Positions 56,262-64,000 of a stretch of DNA of 64,000 bases are shown piece by piece. A program made the translations under genes and the position numbers. The number at the start of each line of letters is the position of its first letter. The stretch's first letter is position 1. Source of the stretch: CAUZFZ01 sp963579025 (GTDB lineage Bacteria > Planctomycetota > Planctomycetia > Planctomycetales > Planctomycetaceae); NCBI GenBank assembly GCA_963579025.1, contig CAUZFZ010000017.1:1-64000 (forward strand), written 5' to 3'. The notes under the pieces are model-generated. The model was not told where the DNA came from. It saw only the letters and a program-made list of their open reading frames with translations, and ran no database searches.

Positions 56262-59200
56262 GTGGTTCGGCAACCATGGTTGGAAGCAATACGCCGTCGA
56301 CTTCGTCGCTCCAGCAGCCGACGTGGCCGCGTTCGATCTTTGCAGGACGTCGGCGCGGTCAGTCCTTCTCTCGAACAACTGGAGAAGAGAGCGCTTTTAT
56401 CGGCTGCAGTCACACTGACCAATGGCAACCTGCGCGTCTTCAGCGATGGTGGCGAGGACGTCTCGTTTCAGCCACGTCCACTGATGCCACCATTGCCACA
56501 ATTTGTCGATGTCCTCATCGATGGTGTGCCGTTTACGGACTTCGGAGAGGTGCCGGCTGACCAGTTGGTGTCTGTTGAGATTGACCTGGGCTCATCAGAA
56601 AACACGGTCGATCTCAGCGGATTGACCACGGCACTTGTTCCCAACCTCACCCAGATTCGGGTCAGCACGGGCAATGGCAATGACACCATCATCGGTAGCC
56701 CGGATATTCCAGGCGCCTTCGATGGTGAGGATGGTGACGACACGATCACAGGCGGAAGTGCCAACGACACACTGCTGGGTGGAGACGGGGACGACTCGAT
56801 CCTGGGCGGTGAAGGTGATGATTCGATTGATGCCGGTGATGGCAACGACGTGGTGCTGTCCGACGAGCCTGCTGACCCCACTGCCGATCCAGCGGTGACT
56901 CCACCGCCGAGTCCGGGAAATGACACTGTCATTGGCGGCAATGGTGAGGACACAATCACAACGCTCGCCGGAGATGACTTTGTCCTGGCTGGCGACGGTA
57001 ACGACCTGGTGGAATCGATCGGGGGAAACAACACCCTTAACGGAAGCAGTGGCGACGACACTTTGACCACCGGCTCTGGCGCGGATGTCGTGATCGGTGG
57101 CTCAGGGGCTGACGTCATATTCACCGGTGCGGGGAACGACTCCGTCCGGGGACAGGGTGGTCCGGATACCATCGATGGTGGTGAGGGCGACGATCAGCTT
57201 CGCGGCAACGGAGCGGGCGACGAAATCACCGGCAGTGGTGGCAATGACACGGTCGATGGCGGTGCTGGAAGTGATAATCTGGAGGGTGGCCTGGGCGACG
57301 ATTGCGTGCTGGGTGGTAGCGGTGCCGACTCTCTGTTTGATGAAGGAGCTGGCGCGTTGGGTACAGCCGGTGCGGGTGTCAGCGCCGACACACTCCTGGG
57401 ACAGGGCGGCAATGATACGCTGCTCTCATTCCTGGGTGCCGATTCCGTTGTGGGTGGTGCGGGCAATGATCTGATCGATATGCGCCCGACATTCCTGACG
57501 ATCGATGACGTTGTGATTGACCCCGAGGGTGAAGGGGACCCGACCCTTCCACCCATTCTGGTGACTCCGCCGCCCGATCCAGCCAACCCGACCGTTGTCC
57601 CGGCACCGGTCCTGGTCCAGCCGCCGATTCGGACGACCGTCCAGTTTACAGTTACGTTGTCGGCTCCTGTGCCGAGAAACGTCACGGTCGACTTCGCCAC
57701 GTTTTCGGACGGCACGGATTCCGGAGGCACGGCAACTGCGGACGTTGACTACGAGTCGGTCACGGGCACGGTGGTGATTCCGGCGGGCACGACATCAGCG
57801 ACGATCAGTGTGGTCGTTCTAGGTGACGAACTGGATGAATCCGAGGAGACGTTCTTCGTCAACCTGTCGAACCCGTCTGGTGCGGCTGTCGTGGACAGTC
57901 AGGGCGAAGCACGCATCATCGATGACGACCTGCCGAGGATCACAGAGGCGATCGATATCTTTTTGTTGCTGGACGACACCGATTCATTCTTCGGCGGGTT
58001 CTCAGCAGCCGGGCCAGCGATTCAGACTGTATTCAACCAGCTCATTGATGACCTGACGACGAACTTCCCCGTCGCCGACTTCGCGTTCGGTGTCGGCCGG
58101 TTTGAGGCATACAACGCCGGTGTGGTGATGAACGTGCCCGACGTTAATAAGCCCTTCACGCTGAATCAGCCGATCATCTCGTCCCGCACGCCATTCTTTC
58201 AGGCTTCAATCGATGCCGCACTGAATCGCACGCTTCCCGGCGCCGGGCTCGCCTCGGAAACTATCTTTGAATCACTGTTTCAGATCGCCACCGGACAGGG
58301 CTTTGACGCCAATCTGGATGGCGACACCATCGACAATGGTTTCGCTGGTCCATTCTCCTCGCAACTTGCGGCACTGCCACCGGGGGATATTCCCGACTAC
58401 CCGACATTCAGGCCCGATCTGATGGGCGACCAGAACGGGCCCATTCTGCGTCCAAACGTTCCCGTGCCAATTTCGCCAATGCCAGCTATCGATGGCGTCG
58501 GTTTCCGTCCAGCAACGCGGCACATCGTGCTGGTCGCGACGGACAGCTCTCAGTTGCTGCACGAAGACGATGGCAACCTGGTCTATACCGGCGTCGGTGG
58601 TGTGACGGTCCCCGCGTCCGCTTTTCCAGGCGGGGGAGTAACGCCCAACGGTATGGGGGCGTCGATCCAGTCCACGCTGAATGAGCTGATTCAGGATAAT
58701 ATTCAGGTCATCGGCCTGGGCGACTCTGGCTTCTTTGGGATCGGCTCACCGCGAAGGGAACTCGAGGCACTCGCGACATTGACCGGTGCCATCAACACCA
58801 CGGGCCTGCCAATCGAGAATAACATTACGCCAGGGCCGTCCGTGGACGACACGCAACCCGGCGAACCACTCTACTTCGAGGTGAATCCGAACGACCCAGT
58901 CAGTCTGGCCAGTGCGATTTTCGACGCGATCGTCACAGTCTCTGGCGCCCCGATCGCGCTTGCACCACCAGTGGCAATTCCACTGCCAGCACCGCAGGGA
59001 CCTCAGAACGATACGATTTTTGGCGGAGGCGGACGTGACACGATCTTCGCTGCCGATACAAGCGATTTGATCAACGGTGGCGGCGGACGCGATCTGATTA
59101 ACGCGGGTGGTGGCGATGACACTTTGTTTGGTGGAGCCGGCAACGACACGCTGAATGGCGAGGATGGATCCGACGACCTTAACGGCCAGGGCGGACGTGA

Positions 59201-60362
59201 TTTTCTGAATGGCGGCGCAGGTGCCGATCTGCTGATCTGGAGTGGAGCGGGACAGGGACAGGACACGGCCGATGGGGGAGAAGGTTCCGACCGTGTGCTC
59301 ATGGTAGGAAGTTCCGCGGTCGATCGCCTGACAATCGGGCAGGACGCCAATGACCGGCTGTTGATCACCGACGGCACGGCGTCGCTGGCCGTTGAAGACA
59401 CGGTGGGCGTCGTCGAAGTCCGGACCGGCGCCGGTGCGGACCGGGTCACCATCGGCGACCTTAATCGCGTGACACTCAGCGCGTTGCTGATTGACGGTCA
59501 GGCGGGAGCAGACCGGATTGACGCGTCCGGCGCGCGGCTGGGATTCGCTCGCGTGATCATCAGCGGTGGCGACGGAAACGACGTTCTGATTGGCAGCCGC
59601 GATCGCGAAACGCTGTTGGGCGGAGATGGGATGGACCTCCTTGAGGGACGCGGCGGCAATGACCGACTCGATGGAAACGCTGGCGCCGACACACTGAATG
59701 GGGATGAGGGTGATGACACACTCAATGGTGGAACTGGCAATGATTTGCTGACCGGGTCATTCGGCAACGACAGCATCTCGGGCAATGGCGACGTCGACAC
59801 ACTGATCGGCAACGAAGGTAACGACACGCTGCAGGGCGGCCTGAGTGATGACCTGCTTGATGGTGGAGCCGGAAACGACTCGCTCCTTGGACAGGAAGGA
59901 CGCGACACGCTGCTCGGGTCGTCGGGTAACGATACGTTGGATGGTGGCAAGAACAATGACACTCTGCGAGGTCACGCTGGCGCCGACAAGCTGCGTGGCG
60001 ATGATGGCGATGACCTCATCTTTGGTAATGGCGGAAATGACGAACTTGTCGGTGGTGACGGAAATGACACATTGCAGGGCGGTGCTGGAAACGACGGTTT
60101 GAGTGGTCAGGACGGCGATGACCTGATGCAGGGGAATCAGGGACGGGACGCACTGGTCGGCGGCGACGGGAATGACACGTTGCAGGGTGGTGGTGGCGAC
60201 GACACGCTGCTCGGCGAACTGGGGCTGGACGTGTTGAACGGAAACGCCGGAGACGACATTGGGGCGACCGGCGAAGGACTGGACCCACCCCCAAGCAACA
60301 TCACGATCGACGAGTCGTTCCGCATTACGACCGCCATCCTGGAATCGCTCGACGGGATCTGA
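56262..60362 (+). CDS. Giant RTX protein with Calx-beta and VWA-like domains
   Basis: 1366 residues from GTG at 56262. The N-terminus VRQPWLEAIRRRL is Arg-rich and LEKRALLS lies at 40-47. A beta domain (NTVDLSGLTTALVP) leads to GGxGxDxI RTX blocks. A Calx-beta domain follows (VDFATFSDGTDSGGTATADVDY and FFVNLSNPSGA). A VWA-like domain (AIDIFLLLDDTDSFFGGFS ... RHIVLVATDSSQLL) comes next, with a degenerate MIDAS-like DxDxS region. More RTX repeats flank a shared non-RTX module (VDRLTIGQDANDRLLITDG ... ADRIDASGARLG). The C-terminal tail is IDESFRITTAILESLDGI. Ca2+-stabilised surface adhesion or matrix is inferred. Confidence 0.93.
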   Translation: MVRQPWLEAIRRRLRRSSSRRGRVRSLQDVGAVSPSLEQLEKRALLSAAVTLTNGNLRVFSDGGEDVSFQPRPLMPPLPQFVDVLIDGVPFTDFGEVPADQLVSVEIDLGSSENTVDLSGLTTALVPNLTQIRVSTGNGNDTIIGSPDIPGAFDGEDGDDTITGGSANDTLLGGDGDDSILGGEGDDSIDAGDGNDVVLSDEPADPTADPAVTPPPSPGNDTVIGGNGEDTITTLAGDDFVLAGDGNDLVESIGGNNTLNGSSGDDTLTTGSGADVVIGGSGADVIFTGAGNDSVRGQGGPDTIDGGEGDDQLRGNGAGDEITGSGGNDTVDGGAGSDNLEGGLGDDCVLGGSGADSLFDEGAGALGTAGAGVSADTLLGQGGNDTLLSFLGADSVVGGAGNDLIDMRPTFLTIDDVVIDPEGEGDPTLPPILVTPPPDPANPTVVPAPVLVQPPIRTTVQFTVTLSAPVPRNVTVDFATFSDGTDSGGTATADVDYESVTGTVVIPAGTTSATISVVVLGDELDESEETFFVNLSNPSGAAVVDSQGEARIIDDDLPRITEAIDIFLLLDDTDSFFGGFSAAGPAIQTVFNQLIDDLTTNFPVADFAFGVGRFEAYNAGVVMNVPDVNKPFTLNQPIISSRTPFFQASIDAALNRTLPGAGLASETIFESLFQIATGQGFDANLDGDTIDNGFAGPFSSQLAALPPGDIPDYPTFRPDLMGDQNGPILRPNVPVPISPMPAIDGVGFRPATRHIVLVATDSSQLLHEDDGNLVYTGVGGVTVPASAFPGGGVTPNGMGASIQSTLNELIQDNIQVIGLGDSGFFGIGSPRRELEALATLTGAINTTGLPIENNITPGPSVDDTQPGEPLYFEVNPNDPVSLASAIFDAIVTVSGAPIALAPPVAIPLPAPQGPQNDTIFGGGGRDTIFAADTSDLINGGGGRDLINAGGGDDTLFGGAGNDTLNGEDGSDDLNGQGGRDFLNGGAGADLLIWSGAGQGQDTADGGEGSDRVLMVGSSAVDRLTIGQDANDRLLITDGTASLAVEDTVGVVEVRTGAGADRVTIGDLNRVTLSALLIDGQAGADRIDASGARLGFARVIISGGDGNDVLIGSRDRETLLGGDGMDLLEGRGGNDRLDGNAGADTLNGDEGDDTLNGGTGNDLLTGSFGNDSISGNGDVDTLIGNEGNDTLQGGLSDDLLDGGAGNDSLLGQEGRDTLLGSSGNDTLDGGKNNDTLRGHAGADKLRGDDGDDLIFGNGGNDELVGGDGNDTLQGGAGNDGLSGQDGDDLMQGNQGRDALVGGDGNDTLQGGGGDDTLLGELGLDVLNGNAGDDIGATGEGLDPPPSNITIDESFRITTAILESLDGI

Positions 60363-60768
60363 CCCGTACTGGTATTACCGGTTAAACCTGTAATCAGCGT
60401 TGCACGCGTTGCATCGCGCAATGGGGTCCTGCCGGACCACCCCATTGCAATCGGCAGTCCGGTCGCAGGGAACGCAGCAGTCGGCCTCTGAATGCCTGTC
60501 GGACACGACAGAACACTTCCAACGAACCTCGCGGTTTGTCCGCATCCAACGTTGATCCCGGGTGTACCTGACGCACGCGTCACACGCGTTTCAGCAGTCG
60601 TCAGAGTTCTCTGGAATGTCCCGGCCGCCCGGTGCCAAACGGGTTCATATCCTGATGGTTGGTCCGTTGTGATCCATCCTGACGATTCGAATGCCGATTC
60701 CGAGAATGGCGAATTGACTTCCTGTCTGACATTTGCCGCTTATGACCTGGACAACGAAGGGGACGGTC
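60363..60768. other. Intergenic region between paralogous giants, with hairpin
   Basis: 400 nt. A 9-bp perfect stem (CAATGGGGT 60419-60427 with ACCCCATTG 60439-60447) occurs about 57 nt after the stop; it lacks a U-tract, so termination is uncertain. Its ORFs resemble no family. The promoter and ribosome site (AAGGGGA ending 5 nt before the GTG) of the next gene lie at the right end. Confidence 0.55.
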
Positions 60769-63700
60769 GTGATCACTATGCCATGGCTTAAAGCATTGCG
60801 TAATCGCCTTGTTCGAATTTCGAAGCGCCGATCGATCGACCCCAGGCAATCGTGCCGAACGCACGTCCGCAGTTCTTTCGAACATCTGGAAAACCGGACG
60901 CTATTAACCTCGACCGTGCAGTTCACGGGAGACGGACTGTTGCGGATTCTGGCCGACGGAGATGAGACCATCACGATTGGCGAAGACGCGACGGTTCCGG
61001 GACAGCTCGACGTCCAGGTGGACGGCATGAGCGCGACGAATCTGCCGACGGCGGCGACCACCAGTCAGGTCACATCAATCCAGATCATTGCCGGAGCGGG
61101 CGACAATGTCATCGACCTGAGCGGTGTGACCGCGGCTCTGTTCAGCGGTTTGCTGGGACCAGGCTCGACGATTTCGGTCGTGGGTGACCAGGGGGACGAC
61201 CTGATTACTGCGGCGTTCGATATTTCAACAACCGTTGATGCCGGTGACGGTGCGGACACTGTGAATGGCGGCAGTGCCGGCGATGTTTTGAATGCTGGTG
61301 ACGGAAACGACTGCGTGTCTGGCGGCTTTGGTGATGACACGATCAACGCTGGTGACGGTGATGACGAGGTGTCCGGCGACGATGGCGATGACTCGATCGA
61401 AGCTGCCGATGGCGATGACACGGTCTCCGGCGGAATTGGCAATGACGTCATCATCGCCAGCGACGGCAGGGACTCGATCAACGGCGATGCGGGCAACGAC
61501 ACGCTGAACGGGGGTGCTGGTACCGACATCGTGTCCGGCGGTGACGGAGACGATGTCGTCTTTGCCGGCGGCGGATCTGACACGGTAAACGGAGATCTGG
61601 GCAACGATTCCGTTAATGGAAACGGCGGTGATGACTCGCTGGATGGTGGCGGCGGAAACGACACGTTAACCGGCAGTGGTGGCGCTGACACTCTGGCCGG
61701 TGGCGATGGCAACGATTCACTCAATGGCAATGCGGGTAACGACTCAATTCGAGGTGGCGCCGGCAACGACACACTCCGCGGTGGCAATGGTGGCGACGTG
61801 CTGTCCGGAAACGAAGACAATGATTCGTCTTTCGGCAACGGCGGCGACGACACGATCATTGGTGCCGACGGAAATGACGTGATGGTCGGGGGCACGGGCG
61901 ATGACCTGATCAACAACCTGTTTCAACTGACACCGTTGGCCGTGATCAACAACGTCTCGTTGAATGAGGGGCCTGACGGTCAATTAACCAGTTTTGACTT
62001 TACCGTGACGCTGAATTTTCCCGCTCCAGGTCCGATTCGGGTCGACTTCGCGACGGCAAACGACACTGCGACGGCCGGCAGCGACTACGTATCCACGAGC
62101 GGCACTGTGACGTTTCAACAGGGCCAGTTGACTCAGACTATTTCCGTAACGGTCACTGGTGACAGTGTTGTCGAGTCGGTCGAGCAGTTCTTTGTCAATC
62201 TGACGAACCCGGTCGGCGTCGGCCTGGTGAATACTCAGGGAATCGGAGTCATTGCCGATGGCGAATTCGGCCAGGGCCTGAGCGTCATACCAGAAACCGA
62301 TCAGAACACTCTTGTGAACGCGCTGGTGGGTACGTCCAGTGGGATTGTCGTCACCGGCCTGAGCGTGCAGTCGAATACACAACTCGGAGCAACGTCATCC
62401 GGTACATTCACAGCCGCTGCATCCTCGCCATACGGCCTGGCAGGGACATCGGGCGTTGTCCTCAGCAGCGGTGACGCGGCGGATTACGGATCGGGCCCCA
62501 ATACCAGCGTCGGCAATACGACGTTATTCTTCGCACCAGCAACGGCTGCTCAAGAGCTACTACTTGATCAGATCACTGGTGGATCCTTTGACCATTTCGA
62601 TGTCACACAGATTGACATTCAATTTGATCTGTTGCCGGGATCCGACACCTTGTTTTTCAACCTGGTATTCGGTTCGGACGAATTCCCGGAGTTCCAGGGT
62701 TCATCGTTCATCGATGCCTTCGGTATCTTCCTGAACGGTGTGAACATCGCCGTTTTTAACGGGTTTCCGGTGAACATCGACCATCCCGACTTCACGGCGA
62801 TTCCTGGGACGGAACTCGACGGTGTCCTGGCACCCGGTGGCGACCCGTTACTGCAGTTCTCGTCGATGCTGTCGAACGGTCAGACCGGCAACACAATTAC
62901 GTTCATCATTGCCGACTCTGGCGACGACGCCCTTGACTCGACCGTATACCTGTCGTCCCTGGGAGCCATTCAGGTGACGCCGACACCGCCGGCACCACCA
63001 ACACCGCCGCTTCCGCCGCCGCAACCGCCGCCACTGACAGCGTCTACTCTGATTGGTAGTACGGGTAAGGATACACTGATCGGTGGGGGAGACGACGACC
63101 TGATCATTGGAATGGCCGAAGACGACAGTCTGGTCGGAAATGGGGGCGACGACACGATTCTCGGTGGAGCCGGTCAGGATACGATCGAAGGTGGTGACGG
63201 CAACGACAGCCTCAACGGCCAGGGGGGCCGGGACACGCTTAACGGGGGAGAAGGCAACGACATTCTTGTCTGGAATGGCGTTGGCTCCGGCCGGGATCTG
63301 CTGATCGGTGGCGAAGGGTCTGATACCGCCAGTGTTTCTGCTGGCAGCGGCGTGGACCTGATTACGCTCGACCAGGACTCACAGGGACAACTGACGATCA
63401 CGGACGGCACTGCCCAGGCTGTTGTTGATGAAACGATTAACACAGTCGTCGTGAATACCGGCATCGATAACGATGTGGTAACCGTCCGGGACATCAGCCG
63501 GATCGGGTTGGTTTCGCTTCGGATCGAGGGCGATGCCGGTGACGACGTGATCGATGCGTCGGCGGCCAGCCTCGGAAGTGTCAAACTGAGAATGGACGGT
63601 GGCGCCGGAGAGGACACGCTGACGGGCAGCTCGACAAACGAGTCGATCCTCGGTGGCGACGGTAACGACTCAATTACCGCCGGTGGAGGCGACGACACGG

Positions 63701-64000
63701 TGGATGGCGAAGCGGGAGCGGACGTCATTGACGGTGGATTGGGAGACGACTCGCTTCGCGGCGGTGCTGACGACGACACGATCGACGGCAGTGAGGGCGA
63801 TGACACAATCGACGGAGGCCGCGACAGCGATATCATCACGGGTGGCGATGGAGACGACTCGCTGCGCGGGAGTTTTGGTGATGACAACCTGAACGGCAAC
63901 GCCGGCAGTGACACGCTGCTGGGCCAGTCGGGCCAGGACACGCTATCCGGCGGCAGCGGCGGCGATCTGTTGAATGGTGGCCGCAACAACGACCGTATCA
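60769..64000 (+). CDS. Giant RTX protein with Calx-beta and choice-of-anchor-L domains (C-terminus beyond window)
   Basis: At least 1077 residues. GTG at 60769 is preferred (AAGGGGA, spacing 5); the ATG three codons later would have spacing 14. The N-terminus MITMPWLKALRNRL parallels the upstream paralogue, with LENRTLLT at 40-47. Order: beta domain (DNVIDLSGVTAAL), RTX block, Calx-beta (VDFATANDTATAGSDY), then a region like 'choice-of-anchor L' domains (GLAGTSGVVLSSGDAADYG ... FVFGSDEFPEFQGSSFID read as FNLVFGSDEFPEF). A Pro-rich linker (PTPPAPPTPPLPPPQPPP) precedes the shared non-RTX module (VDLITLDQDSQGQLTITDG) and more RTX. The last visible residues are still RTX, so the end is cut off. 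Confidence 0.92.
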   Translation, partial: MITMPWLKALRNRLVRISKRRSIDPRQSCRTHVRSSFEHLENRTLLTSTVQFTGDGLLRILADGDETITIGEDATVPGQLDVQVDGMSATNLPTAATTSQVTSIQIIAGAGDNVIDLSGVTAALFSGLLGPGSTISVVGDQGDDLITAAFDISTTVDAGDGADTVNGGSAGDVLNAGDGNDCVSGGFGDDTINAGDGDDEVSGDDGDDSIEAADGDDTVSGGIGNDVIIASDGRDSINGDAGNDTLNGGAGTDIVSGGDGDDVVFAGGGSDTVNGDLGNDSVNGNGGDDSLDGGGGNDTLTGSGGADTLAGGDGNDSLNGNAGNDSIRGGAGNDTLRGGNGGDVLSGNEDNDSSFGNGGDDTIIGADGNDVMVGGTGDDLINNLFQLTPLAVINNVSLNEGPDGQLTSFDFTVTLNFPAPGPIRVDFATANDTATAGSDYVSTSGTVTFQQGQLTQTISVTVTGDSVVESVEQFFVNLTNPVGVGLVNTQGIGVIADGEFGQGLSVIPETDQNTLVNALVGTSSGIVVTGLSVQSNTQLGATSSGTFTAAASSPYGLAGTSGVVLSSGDAADYGSGPNTSVGNTTLFFAPATAAQELLLDQITGGSFDHFDVTQIDIQFDLLPGSDTLFFNLVFGSDEFPEFQGSSFIDAFGIFLNGVNIAVFNGFPVNIDHPDFTAIPGTELDGVLAPGGDPLLQFSSMLSNGQTGNTITFIIADSGDDALDSTVYLSSLGAIQVTPTPPAPPTPPLPPPQPPPLTASTLIGSTGKDTLIGGGDDDLIIGMAEDDSLVGNGGDDTILGGAGQDTIEGGDGNDSLNGQGGRDTLNGGEGNDILVWNGVGSGRDLLIGGEGSDTASVSAGSGVDLITLDQDSQGQLTITDGTAQAVVDETINTVVVNTGIDNDVVTVRDISRIGLVSLRIEGDAGDDVIDASAASLGSVKLRMDGGAGEDTLTGSSTNESILGGDGNDSITAGGGDDTVDGEAGADVIDGGLGDDSLRGGADDDTIDGSEGDDTIDGGRDSDIITGGDGDDSLRGSFGDDNLNGNAGSDTLLGQSGQDTLSGGSGGDLLNGGRNNDRI

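Noticed and set aside
61065..63989. Long minus-strand ORFs rich in Pro/Ser (61065-61916 and 63174-63989)
   Set aside because: Mirror images of GGxGxDxx-coding DNA; the same artefact recurs opposite every RTX gene in the window.

Overview
The window looks like chromosomal DNA of a planctomycete (phylum Planctomycetota). The evidence is protein content: two DUF1501 proteins (one beside a DUF1549/DUF1553 'PSD1'-type protein), a DUF4159 protein, a serine/threonine kinase with DWG in place of DFG, a PEP-CTERM protein, and five very large repeat proteins that each carry an N-terminal LE-x-R-x-LL (LEPR-XLL-like) motif. No tRNA, rRNA or CRISPR array was recognised.

Layout. 1-3319: 5' part of a giant Ig/cadherin-like repeat protein (minus strand) with three near-identical 441-nt tandem repeats. 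4.3-6.2 kb: an outer-membrane beta-barrel protein. 6.2-8.7 kb: a tight minus-strand operon of a CxxCH/thioredoxin-fold protein, an unannotated 39-residue ORF and a sensor histidine kinase, preceded by an inverted pair of REP-like hairpins. 8.8-13.0 kb: DUF1501 and PSD1 genes. 13.2-16.8 kb: a DUF4159 protein and a Ser/Thr kinase. 17-19.7 kb: type II glutamine synthetase, arsenate reductase and a small membrane protein. 19.7-23.6 kb is an accessory patch: a PadR-like regulator with a small partner, an overlapping two-gene operon (a protein resembling an inactive PLD fold plus a two-TM protein), three adjacent perfect hairpins, a broken small gene and a stem-loop repeat that recurs at 44.2 kb. 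24.0-25.3 kb: a YbdG-like mechanosensitive channel, followed by a decayed REP-associated transposase (RAYT).

25.6-33.3 kb: an RTX-type protein, a di-haem peroxidase/beta-propeller operon, gamma-glutamyltransferase and the PEP-CTERM protein. 33.6-40.4 kb: one 2262-residue FHA/coiled-coil/membrane protein. 40.7-44.0 kb: a beta-helix/RTX protein. 44.7-49.0 kb: a DUF4062-nSTAND-TM-WD40 protein, the best candidate for a conflict or defence receptor. 49-55.8 kb: a secreted Cys-rich protein, a second DUF1501 protein, a UbiD-like/UbiE pair (probably quinone biosynthesis) and an ACT-domain malic enzyme. 56.3 kb to the end: two paralogous giant RTX proteins, the last truncated by the window edge.

Most ordinary genes belong to housekeeping, respiratory or envelope functions. 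The unusual character of the window is its load of giant surface proteins with a shared N-terminal motif and, in two of them, a shared C-terminal tail. All calls are from reading the sequence; no database search was run.
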